Assembly (NCBI GenBank): GCA_964498125.1
Contig: CAZCGE010000064.1
Location: 1-5,747 of the forward strand
From: CAMDBL01 sp964498125
Lineage (GTDB): Bacteria > Pseudomonadota > Alphaproteobacteria > Rhizobiales > Hyphomicrobiaceae
Direction: 5' to 3'
Length of the DNA: 5,747 nt
The notes under the pieces were generated by a model that was not told where the DNA came from, searched no databases, and saw only the letters and a program-made list of their open reading frames with translations. Below are positions 1-5,747 of the stretch, one piece after another. The translations under genes were made by a program, and so were the position numbers. Each line of letters begins with the position of its first letter. Position 1 is the first letter of the stretch.

Positions 1-1
1 G

Positions 2-67
2 CAAGTGCGCGTCCTTGACCGCTTCTGCGCGCGGAAGGAAGGGCTCGGCATGGTGGAAATGAGTTGA
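2..67 (+). CDS. Possible C-terminal tail of a gene entering from the left
   Basis: An open frame runs from the window edge to a TGA at 65-67 and encodes 21 residues ending ARKEGLGMVEMS. The residue mix (charged residues alternating with hydrophobic ones, no arginine/proline/alanine excess) looks more like real protein than the surrounding frames do. The tail is too short to assign to a family and I do not recognise it. It would be co-directional with the DUF736 gene but about 610 bases upstream, so they are unlikely to share a simple operon. It could equally be a chance open frame. Confidence 0.3.
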   Translation, partial: QVRVLDRFCARKEGLGMVEMS

Positions 68-556
68 AGTGATCCGCGAAAAAAAGTTCAGAGCGCGTGG
101 CCCGTGCCCTTGACACGACCACCCGCCATCAAAGAACGATCCCTCCCGAGGCGGCCGCTGCAGGCGTCCGTGCCGATGCGCACCCGCGCCGGAACGCGGA
201 TCGGGCGTCATGACGATTGCGGGTTCAAGGTCCGTGCAACGCTCAGATCGTCTGCGCCGGCACTGTTGGCGACGCGCGGCTGTCGCGGCGCGCTCAGTTC
301 CGGCGCGCACTCATGCCCGAGACTCGGTTGCGCGCCCGCGCATCTCGGCGCCTCAGCGCGCTGACGCTCTGGTCTGGCGCCGCCGCGCTCGCGGCGACCT
401 CGTTGTCGCGGTCCGGGCTTGCAGCATCTCTCCCCCGCGCATCCACGCGCGGCCGGAACCGCCTCTCGCCACTGCTCCTCACCTCTCGCCCGCGAGACCA
501 CGCCCCGCCGATCAGGGTGCGACGGTGCGGCAGTCGTCGCCTTGAAGACAACCCGG

Positions 557-595
557 CTGAAGGGCCGGGTCCTCCACTGCGTTTCGGCCCTTCAG
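557..595 (+). promoter_or_regulatory. Perfect 11-bp hairpin in the DUF736 leader
   Basis: CTGAAGGGCCG at 557-567 is perfectly complementary to CGGCCCTTCAG at 585-595, enclosing a 17-base loop (568-584). The stem ends 82 bases before the DUF736 start codon. No T-run follows, so it does not look like an ordinary intrinsic terminator. A role as a leader structure (attenuation, mRNA stability or protein binding) or as a DNA-level binding site is inference. The symmetry is read directly from the sequence; transcription across it has not been shown. Confidence 0.55.
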
Positions 596-610
596 GTGTC
601 TTCGTCGCCG

Positions 611-639
611 CCCGCCGCATGTCCGCGCACGCCGGCGGG
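611..639 (+). promoter_or_regulatory. Second, GC-only hairpin in the DUF736 leader
   Basis: CCCGCCG at 611-617 pairs with CGGCGGG at 633-639 around a 15-base loop. It ends 38 bases ahead of the DUF736 start and lies 15 bases downstream of the first hairpin. In DNA this GC-rich a 7-bp GC-only stem can arise by chance, so support is weaker than for the first hairpin. Its placement between that hairpin and the ribosome-binding site makes a paired leader structure plausible. Confidence 0.35.
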
Positions 640-677
640 GGATGGTCCCGCGCCGGAGACAAAGAAGGAGCAGTCAG

Positions 678-1001
678 ATGGCTACCATCGGTTCCGTGAC
701 GAAGCGCGAGGACGGCCGCTACGAGGGCGAGATCAGGACGCTGTCGGTTCGCGCCGACATCGTGATCCTGCCGACGGGCGACAAGACGGCGCCCACCCAG
801 CCCGACTATCGGGTGATGTCGCAAGGCATCGAGATCGGCGCGGGCTGGATCCGCACCGGCCAGATCTCGGGCAAGGAGTACGTGGCGCTGTCGATCGCGG
901 CGCCCGAGCTCGGCTCGAAGACGCTCTACGCCAACCTCGGCCGGGCCGCGGGGCAGACCGATCCTGACGTGTTCGCGCTGATCTGGAACCCGCAGGACTG
1001 A
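678..1001 (+). CDS. DUF736 family protein
   Basis: This encodes a 107-residue DUF736 protein, a small, soluble, conserved protein of unknown biochemical role found mainly on plasmids and integrative elements of alphaproteobacteria, often near conjugation and mobilisation genes. Family hallmarks visible here are the N-terminal MATIGSVTK with the following DGRYEGEI, the central PDYRV (about 42-46), GAGWIRTGQISGKEYVALS (about 54-72), and the C-terminal LYANLGRA and DPDVFALIWNP (about 83-105). No signal peptide or membrane segment is present, and the length is normal for the family. I chose the ATG at 678 because AAGGAG at 665-670 lies 7 bases upstream and family members begin MATIG. An in-frame start at 642 would add 12 unrelated residues. 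A strong hairpin follows 11 bases after the stop, suggesting a single-gene transcript. Its job here can only be tied to the mobile element by context. Confidence 0.93.
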   Translation: MATIGSVTKREDGRYEGEIRTLSVRADIVILPTGDKTAPTQPDYRVMSQGIEIGAGWIRTGQISGKEYVALSIAAPELGSKTLYANLGRAAGQTDPDVFALIWNPQD

Positions 1002-1012
1002 CGCCCGCGTTC

Positions 1013-1057
1013 GCCCTCGCGCCATTCGTGGCGCGAGGGCACTCTCCTGCTGTTTTT
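1013..1057 (+). terminator. Probable terminator after the DUF736 gene
   Basis: GCCCTCGCGCCA (1013-1024) and TGGCGCGAGGGC (1029-1040) form a perfect 12-bp stem closed by a TTCG loop. Its position 11 bases after the DUF736 stop is typical of a transcription terminator. The only T-run (TTTTT, 1053-1057) lies 12 bases beyond the stem rather than directly next to it, so termination may be imperfect or the stem may instead protect the mRNA 3' end. Confidence 0.7.
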
Positions 1058-1169
1058 CACCCAACGGTCTCCCCCACCCACCCGCCCCGCAGGCGTCGTG
1101 CGTCACAGCTTTCGCTCACTTACGGGTGTTCCACTGGTGCCACAGTCTCGTGTGGCGGATCTGTCGGAC

Positions 1170-1412
1170 ATGGCCTCGGTGCTCAGTCGATCAAGAATGA
1201 TAATGGCGGTTCTAGCGGCATTGTTTTTGGTGCCAATGGTCGGTTGTGTCGAGCATAGTCAGCCAATGTTTCCGCGGCATTCAATTCCGCATTTTCGATC
1301 GATTCGGCCCAGCAACCAAAGCTCATCAATTGGGAAGTTCCGGGAGGTTTCAGCGCTGATTTTTGGAGATCAGGATAAAGACGTGGTGTCAATCGAGCGC
1401 CAAACCCAGTAA
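1170..1412 (+). CDS. Possible small lipoprotein, unknown function
   Basis: This open frame gives an 80-residue protein from the ATG at 1170. Residues 6-26 read as a lipoprotein signal: a basic SRSR, a hydrophobic run MIMAVLAALFLVP, then MVGC with the candidate lipidated cysteine at residue 26. Met at the -3 position is unusual for a lipobox. The rest is short, polar and without a recognisable domain. ATGs at 1197 and 1203 are alternative starts that shorten the basic n-region. None has a clear ribosome-binding site, which lowers confidence. The DNA here appears less GC-rich than its neighbours. Small lipoproteins such as the entry-exclusion protein TrbK occur in conjugation loci, but I see no sequence support for that identity. 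A 69-residue frame on the opposite strand (1183-1392) is a competing interpretation. Confidence 0.35.
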   Translation: MASVLSRSRMIMAVLAALFLVPMVGCVEHSQPMFPRHSIPHFRSIRPSNQSSSIGKFREVSALIFGDQDKDVVSIERQTQ

Positions 1413-1428
1413 TTGCACGGGTTTCGCA

Positions 1429-1498
1429 GGCGTCACGAATTCCGCGTTGACGTCACCATTCAAAATATGCGTTGCAAAACAACACCATTTTTGACGCC
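1429..1498. repeat. Inverted TGACG/CGTCA motifs upstream of the relaxase
   Basis: GGCGTCA at 1429-1435 is the exact inverse of TGACGCC at 1492-1498, and between them lies the perfect 8-base palindrome TGACGTCA (1448-1455). Three related sites therefore fall within 70 bases, ending 64 bases before the relaxase start. They could be operators for a repressor of the relaxase gene or part of an origin of transfer, which usually sits beside the relaxase gene. Both roles are inference. Five- to seven-base matches can be chance, although the spacer's less GC-rich look makes clustering of GACG motifs somewhat more noteworthy. Confidence 0.35.
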
Positions 1499-1552
1499 GT
1501 CTTGAACTTCTGCCCTGCGATCATAATTCGTCCAGCCATCAACCCTCTCAAT

Positions 1553-1556
1553 GGAG
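1553..1556 (+). promoter_or_regulatory. Ribosome-binding site that decides the relaxase start
   Basis: GGAG sits 6 bases ahead of the ATG at 1563. It overlaps the alternative ATG at 1551, which itself has no purine-rich sequence upstream. This favours translation from 1563, giving a protein that begins MAQDDFEP. Confidence 0.6.
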
Positions 1557-1562
1557 CGTTTC

Positions 1563-3301
1563 ATGGCCCAGGACGACTTCGAACCCAGACTCGGTCGCAT
1601 CAAGGATGCCCGCCGATCCCGCGCGCAGCGACACGCCGCCCAGGTGTTCCGCCAGGCCGGCAAGCACGGCGCCCGCGCGGTGCGGCAATTGGGCCACGTC
1701 ACGCCCGACATGCCCAAGCGCGGCATGGGAACCGTCGCACGTGCCGCTGCCGGCCTGATCGCGCCGGGCAGCCGCCGCGTCATCGTCAAGGCGCGCTACA
1801 CGCGCATCGCTGCCCGCAATCTCGGCGCGGCACGCGCCCATCTCACCTACATCCAGCGCGACGGTGTCACCCGCGAGGGTGAGGCCGGCCGTCTCTATGA
1901 TGCGAGGGGGAACGATGTCGACGGCGGCGGCTTCCTCGATCGCTCGGAGACCGATCCGCACCAGTTCCGCTTCATCGTCTCCGCCGACGACAGCGCCAAG
2001 CTGCCCGATCTCAAGCCGTTTATCCGCGATCTCATGGCACAAATGGAGCACGACCTCGACACCAGACTCGACTGGGTCGCGGTCGATCACTTCAACACCG
2101 GCCATCCGCACACCCACATCGTCATTCGCGGTCGCGACGACACCGGCGGCGATCTGGTGATGGCGCGTGACTACATCGGCCATGGCGTGCGCGCCCGCGC
2201 GCAATCCCTGGTCACGCTCGAGCTTGGTCCTGAAAGCGATCTCGAGCGGGTGCAGAAGCTATTCAACGAGATCGGCCAGGAGCGGCTGACCCGGATCGAC
2301 CGCGCGCTGATCGCCCGCGCCAAGAACGGCATCCTCGTCGTGACCGCCGGAGACGAGCGCGACCCGGCGCAGCGTACCGCGCGCGCCGGCCGGCTCAAGT
2401 CGCTGGAGCGGATGGGGCTCGCCGAGCAGCGCCGGCCCGGCGTCTGGGCGCTGGACGGAAAGATCGAAGACAAGCTGCGCCAGCTCGGCGATCGTGCCGA
2501 CAAGTTCAAGATGATGCAGCGCGCCTTGAAGGAGGCCGGCATCGAGAGGAGTGCCGCCGCCTGGCGTTGTTCGAGCGCGGGCTGCGCAAGGCGCCGCTGG
2601 TCGGCAAGGTCGTCGGTGTCGGCATGGTCGACGAGATCACCGACCGGACCTGGGTCGTCGTCGACGCCGTCGACGGCCGCGTCCACTACGCCGAACTCGG
2701 CCGGTTGAAGCCCGACGACGTGCCGTTGCGCGGCACCATCGTCGCGCTCACCGCCGACAAACTCGAGGGTAAGCCGTCGCCGACGCCGCGGCTGCAGGTC
2801 CTGTCCCCGATCGAGATCCGACACCAACTGGACTATGACGGCCCGACCTGGCTCGATCAGGCGACCGTCGCCAAGTGGCGGCCGGAGCCGGAAACACCGG
2901 GCTTTGCCGGCGAGCTGCGTCAGGCGCTCGCAGCCCGCGGGAAGTGGCTCGTACAGCGCAACCTGGCCGAGGCTTCGCCCGCTGGCGACATCGTCCCGAA
3001 GCTGGAGATGATGCGCACCCTTCGCCAGGCCGAAACTCAGCGACTGGTGCGCGACCTCTCCAAGCATCTCAACGCCGAATATGTCGCCGTCGAGCCCGGA
3101 ACCCGCATCAACGGCGTCTACGACCGCGCCATCCCGACGCCGAGCGGCAAGCTAGCCGTCATTCGCCGCGACGACACCTTCACGCTGGCGCCCTGGAAGC
3201 CGGCGCTCGAGCCGATGAAGGGCCGCGCCGTGACCGGCATGGTCGGCCCGAGCCGAGTCACCTGGACGCTCGATCGGGGACGGGGGCTGCCGGGGCCATG
3301 A
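1563..3301 (+). pseudogene. rlxS: VirD2/RlxS-like relaxase with DUF3363 domain, frameshifted
   Basis: Relaxases of this family nick the origin of transfer, stay covalently bound to the DNA through a tyrosine and lead the strand into a type IV secretion channel. The N-terminal part keeps the expected motifs: a Tyr in LTYIQRDG (residue 96 from the 1563 start), and DHFNTGHPHTHIVIRG (from Asp175) with His176, His181, His183 and His185, the metal-binding triad region. The DUF3363-type remainder follows. The reading frame breaks near 2559. Up to IERSAA (ending 2558) it is in one frame; from LALFERG (2561 onward) the protein continues in another frame to the stop at 3299-3301. Restoring one base in GCCGCCG-CCTGGCG rejoins both halves into about 579 residues, a normal family length. 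Without it, translation runs to a stop at 2708 and makes 381 residues, the last 49 of them unrelated. No slippery heptamer is visible, so a mutation or sequencing error is likelier than programmed frameshifting. The symbol is by family resemblance. Confidence 0.85.
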
Positions 3302-3351
3302 CACGCCGCACTTTTCCCTGTCATTCCAGCGCTCATCGAAAGGCAAACCAA

Positions 3352-3798
3352 ATGGACCATCAGCTTGCGGCGCCGTCCCTCGTACTCGCATTGAGTTGGG
3401 CGGCAGGGGATCCAGTGAGCCGGATCGCGGCACTGCTTCTGCGCGTCAGCCTCGGCGCGCTGTTCATCGCGCATATCTACTGGAAATTCTACGTCCTCGA
3501 AGGCGGCTTCCCGAAGTGGTGGTCGAATTTCGAGATGAACGGCTATCCCAAATTCGTGGCGTACTATGTGGTCTCCGCGGAAAGCCTCGGCGCGTTCCTC
3601 CTCATTCCCGGAATCCAGACCACGCTGGTCTGTCTTTACGCGCTGCCGCTGATGATCGGCGCCACGCACTTCTGGTACGTCCGCACCGGATTCTTCTTCA
3701 GTGGCGCCGGCTGCGAGCTCCCGTTCGTGTGGACGATCATGCTCGTCGTGCAAGCGCTGCTCGGCGACGGCCCCTTCGCGCTTGGGCCCATCATCTGA
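3352..3798 (+). CDS. DoxX family membrane protein
   Basis: A 148-residue integral membrane protein of the DoxX family, which includes the small subunit of thiosulfate:quinone oxidoreductase and many uncharacterised redox-linked membrane proteins. Four hydrophobic segments lie at about 25-44, 68-87, 91-110 and 124-140. Family-like features are LLRVSLGALFIAH (Arg31, Gly35, His41) followed by Lys45, Glu77 and Gly80 in SAESLGAFLLIPG, and the closing GDGPFALG. The length is typical and the frame intact. The ATG at 3352 has GAAAGG at 3338-3343, 8 bases upstream. A second in-frame ATG at 3298 overlaps the relaxase stop (ATGA) and would add 18 polar residues; it has a poorer ribosome-binding site, but translational coupling cannot be excluded. 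The next gene begins 63 bases downstream in the same direction, so the two probably share a transcript. Substrate and partner are unknown. Confidence 0.85.
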   Translation: MDHQLAAPSLVLALSWAAGDPVSRIAALLLRVSLGALFIAHIYWKFYVLEGGFPKWWSNFEMNGYPKFVAYYVVSAESLGAFLLIPGIQTTLVCLYALPLMIGATHFWYVRTGFFFSGAGCELPFVWTIMLVVQALLGDGPFALGPII

Positions 3799-3861
3799 CA
3801 ACGCACCAGTCGCAACCGATGTCACGCGCAGCAAACGAGACAACGAGGATCGAGGTCAACC

Positions 3862-5190
3862 ATGCCAGCTCACAGCCAGCTTCATCTCGCCGCCTTCATG
3901 CGGCCGGTCAGCATCCACACCGGCGCCTGGCGCTATCCCGGGGCCTACGCGGACGCGAACTTCAACTTCGCGCATCTGAAACGCTTCGCCCAGCGGCTCG
4001 AGGCGGCGAGGTTCGACGCGGTCTTCATGGCCGATCACCTCGCGGTTCTCAACATGCCGCTGGAGGCGCTGAAACGCAGCCACACCGTCACCTCCTTCGA
4101 GCCCTTCACGCTGCTCTCCGCGCTGGCCGCCGTCACCGAGCGCATCGGTCTCATCGCCACGGCGTCGACCACCTTCGATGCGCCGTTTCATATTGCGCGG
4201 CGCTTCGCATCTCTCGACCACCTGAGCGGCGGCCGCGCCGGCTGGAATATCGTGACGACCGCGAACCCCGACGCCGCGCTGAATTTCGGACTTGAGGCGC
4301 ATATGGCGCACGCCGAGCGTTATGACCGGGCGCGTGAGTTTTTTGATGTCGTCACGGGGCTCTGGGATTCCTTCGCCGACGACGCGTTCGTGCGTGACCA
4401 GGAGTCCGGGATCTACTTCGCTCCGGAAAAGCTGCACGTTCTCGACCACAAGGGGCCGCATCTGTCGGTGCGCGGGCCGCTCAACATTGCCCGCCCCGTA
4501 TAGGGCTGGCCGGTGATCGTCCAGGCCGGCGCCTCCGACGCCGGACGGAGCCTCGCGGCCGAGACGGCGGAGGTGGTGTTCGCGGCGCACGACACGCTCA
4601 CCGGAGCCCAGGCGTTCTACGCCGACCTGAAAGGCCGCGCCGCGCACGCCGGCCGCGATCCCGATGCCATCAAAGCCCTCCCGGGCGCGCTCGTCGTAGT
4701 CGGCGACAGCGTCGACGAGGCGCGCGACAAGCGTGCGCGCCTCGACAGCCTGGTGCACGCCGACAGCGCGATCGCCGCGTTGTCGGTCGCGCTCGGGCAC
4801 GATGCGGCGACGCTCGATCCCGACGCGCCGCTGCCCGAGATCCCGGAATCGAATGCCAGCAAGGGTAACCGCGCGTTCGCCGTTGCGCTGGCACGGCGCG
4901 AGGGGCTGACCGTGCGCCAGCTTGCGCAGCGCCTCGGCGGCTATGCCGGGCTCGCTTTCGTCGGTACGCCGCACACGATCGCCGACGAGATGGAGGCGTG
5001 GCTCGCCGCGCGCGGCTGCGACGGCTTCAACGTCATGTTCCCCTATCTGCCCGCCGGCCTCGACGATGTCGTCGACAAGGTGGTGCCGGAGCTGCAGCGG
5101 CGGGAGCTATTCCGGCGGGAGTATCCCGGTACGACGCTGCGCGACACCCTGGGGTTGGCGCGGCCGGCGAACAGGTTCTTCGCGAGTTGA
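3862..5190 (+). pseudogene. FMN-dependent monooxygenase (NtaA/SnaA/DszA family) with in-frame amber
   Basis: Luciferase-like TIM-barrel monooxygenase of the nitrilotriacetate monooxygenase component A family. Members use reduced FMN from a partner reductase and oxygen to oxidise xenobiotic, sulfonated or chelating compounds; this one's substrate cannot be read from sequence. Motifs include FDAVFMADHLAV (51-62), TSFEPFTLLSALA (77-89), the FMN-site region TASTTFDAPFHIARRF (100-115), LSGGRAGWNIVT (121-132), AERYDRAREF (151-160), GPLNIARP (205-212), IVQAGAS (219-225) and GYAGLAFVGTP in the C-terminal half. Codon 214 (4501-4503) is TAG where the family pattern ARPPQG(W/H)PVIVQ suggests Gln, so a single C-to-T change splits a 442-codon gene. 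Both halves are in the same frame and otherwise well preserved, suggesting a recent lesion. The start at 3862 has GAGG at 3852-3855, 6 bases upstream. A GTG at 4513 could restart translation weakly, but half a barrel is unlikely to work. No flavin reductase gene is visible nearby. Confidence 0.88.
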
Positions 5191-5608
5191 CGGTCGACGT
5201 CGTCGGCCAATCCTCTCGCGGGCAGCTATCCCAACCACCCGATTGCACCAGGACCGGCATGACGGGCCAGCGTCGCCAGGCGTCGATAACGATTGCAATG
5301 CCCTCTCGGCACTCGTAGCCGCTGAGAGCAACACCCCTTGACCGAAGCACCTCGAGCAGCGGTCAGTGCCGGCGCACGCTGATCGGAGAGACCTTGTTGC
5401 CTTACGTTCGTCGGCTCCCGGGTCGGACCGACCATGCGCCAGCGTCGCGACGACGCGATGGGCCAACAACTGCCGCCCCGAAACACGGATAATCAGACGG
5501 CATGTGTTTTTTGCGTGCGCCGACCGCCACAGTTGCGGGCCAGCTTTTTGCTGCGCCGCAACCAGAAGCGTCCAATTCGCGGTAACGAATGCGCGGTTCT
5601 GGGTGACC
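5191..5608. other. Gene-free stretch between monooxygenase and IS element
   Basis: I see no supportable gene in these roughly 420 bases. Frames on both strands are short, rich in Arg, Ala and Cys, and match no family I recognise. The 86- to 120-residue frames on the minus strand and the 81- to 139-residue frames on the plus strand overlap one another and lack ribosome-binding sites. No strong hairpin with a T-run follows the monooxygenase stop. CGGCACT (5307-5313) and AGTGCCG (5365-5371) form a short, widely spaced inverted repeat of doubtful meaning. The stretch may be degraded coding DNA, but that is not demonstrable by eye. Confidence 0.5.
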
Positions 5609-5634
5609 TAGAGCGCTTTCCGCTTGATGTGAAT

Positions 5635-5685
5635 CAAATCAGTTACAGGGGATTCCCACGAACGCGCAAATCAGATTCGGATTCC
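5635..5685 (+). repeat. Imperfect direct repeat inside the IS leader
   Basis: CAAATCAG occurs at 5635-5642 and again at 5667-5674, each followed by GGATTCC (5650-5656 and 5679-5685). Two repeat units of 22 and 19 bases therefore lie between the proposed IS end and the transposase start. Such subterminal repeats can be transposase-binding sites, but that role is inferred. Confidence 0.45.
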
Positions 5686-5710
5686 GCTGGCGATAACAGC
5701 GGGGCGCGCG

Positions 5711-5747
5711 ATGGGCAAGGGATACTCGAATGACCTCAGGGCACGGG
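5711..5747 (+). CDS. IS630-family transposase, N-terminal start only
   Basis: Twelve complete codons are present, reading MGKGYSNDLRAR before the window ends. IS630 transposases of Rhizobiales typically begin MGK(A/G)YS(N/D)DLR.RV and lead into a helix-turn-helix DNA-binding domain, followed by a DDE catalytic domain that would lie outside this window. GGGG at 5701-5704 lies 6 bases upstream of the ATG as a modest ribosome-binding site. Identification rests on the characteristic N-terminus plus the upstream terminal-repeat-like sequence. Whether the transposase is intact is unknown. Confidence 0.7.
   Translation, partial: MGKGYSNDLRAR

Larger units (their letters stand above)
68..677. other. 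Long gene-free stretch and leader upstream of the DUF736 gene
   Basis: No convincing gene is visible in these 610 bases. Open frames cross it on both strands, but their translations are dominated by Arg, Ala, Pro and Ser, as expected when very GC-rich non-coding DNA stays open by lack of stop codons. They match no family I know and have no good ribosome-binding sites. The distal part contains two hairpins (557-595 and 611-639), listed separately. A TTGACA at 110-115 resembles a -35 box, but no acceptable -10 box lies 16-18 bases downstream. Confidence 0.6.
5611..5747 (+). mobile_element. Left end of an IS630-family insertion sequence, truncated by the window
   Basis: The start of an IS630-type transposase at 5711 is preceded by a stretch beginning GAGCGCTTTCCGCTTGATG at 5611. 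From memory this resembles the terminal inverted repeats of IS630-type elements common in Bradyrhizobium and relatives. A TA dinucleotide at 5609-5610 sits directly outside, matching the TA target preference of this family. The distance from the proposed end to the start codon (100 bases) is reasonable. The right end is not in the window, so the inverted repeat and TA duplication cannot be confirmed here. Confidence 0.65.

Noticed and set aside
110..138. TTGACA at 110-115 as a -35 box
   Set aside because: No acceptable -10 sequence at 16-18 bases spacing.
217..699. A 160-codon plus-strand frame in the leader
   Set aside because: It runs into the DUF736 gene in another frame, has no ribosome-binding site, and its composition is that of random GC-rich DNA.
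294..1106. A 270-codon open frame on the minus strand
   Set aside because: It lies antisense to the well-supported DUF736 gene and its leader, with the low-complexity Arg/Ala/Gly composition typical of GC-rich shadow frames.
1139..1156. Six-base hairpin GCCACA/TGTGGC
   Set aside because: It is short, with no T-run and no link to a gene end or start; chance is likely.
1502..1527. Promoter for the relaxase formed by TTGAAC (1502-1507) and CATAAT (1522-1527)
   Set aside because: The spacer is only 14 bases, too short for a standard sigma-70-type promoter.
2545..2570. Programmed ribosomal frameshifting in the relaxase
   Set aside because: No slippery heptamer or run of identical bases is present at the junction; a simple one-base loss explains it better.
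2171..3067. A 298-codon open frame on the minus strand
   Set aside because: It is the shadow of the relaxase, whose plus-strand reading is conserved on both sides of the frameshift.
4501..4503. TAG read as a special amino acid
   Set aside because: Nothing suggests pyrrolysine use, and related proteins appear to carry glutamine encoded by CAG here; a point mutation is sufficient.
3856..4974. A 372-codon open frame on the minus strand
   Set aside because: It is the antisense of the monooxygenase, is arginine- and glycine-rich, and resembles no family; the plus-strand protein has clear motifs.

Overview
The window comes from a GC-rich chromosome or plasmid. The DUF736 protein, the DUF3363-type relaxase, the DszA/NtaA-type monooxygenase and the IS630 transposase start all suggest an alphaproteobacterium of the Rhizobiales, probably the Bradyrhizobium/Rhodopseudomonas/Nitrobacter group. 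The organism is inferred from family resemblance; no search was run.

Left part (1-1562), accessory or integrative-element backbone. Bases 2-67 may be the tail of a gene that starts outside the window. About 600 bases without a convincing gene follow, ending in a leader with two hairpins (557-595 and 611-639) just ahead of a compact DUF736 gene (678-1001). A strong 12-bp stem (1013-1040) closes that unit. Bases 1170-1412 may encode a small lipoprotein in a stretch that looks less GC-rich. Then comes a 150-base spacer with inverted TGACG/CGTCA motifs in front of the relaxase, a place where an origin of transfer or an operator could lie.

Middle (1563-3301), relaxase. This is a VirD2/RlxS-like mobilisation relaxase (DUF3363 family) with its His motif intact, but broken by a one-base deletion near 2559. 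As it stands, the ORF loses its C-terminal 246 residues.

Right part (3298-5747), cargo and insertion sequence. Directly after the relaxase stop lies a short unit in the same direction: an intact DoxX-family membrane protein (3352-3798) and an FMN-dependent monooxygenase of the NtaA/SnaA/DszA family (3862-5190). The monooxygenase carries an in-frame amber codon at 4501-4503, where the family suggests glutamine (CAG to TAG). About 420 gene-free bases follow, then what looks like the left end of an IS630-family element (from about 5611), whose transposase starts at 5711 and runs off the window.

Taken together, this looks like a decaying mobile element. Its transfer enzyme has a frameshift, its catabolic cargo has a nonsense mutation, and an IS lies next to it. 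No clearly new system is evident. The most useful observations are the two single-base lesions, the hairpin leader of the DUF736 gene, the candidate control or oriT region before the relaxase, and the DoxX-monooxygenase pair abutting the relaxase.
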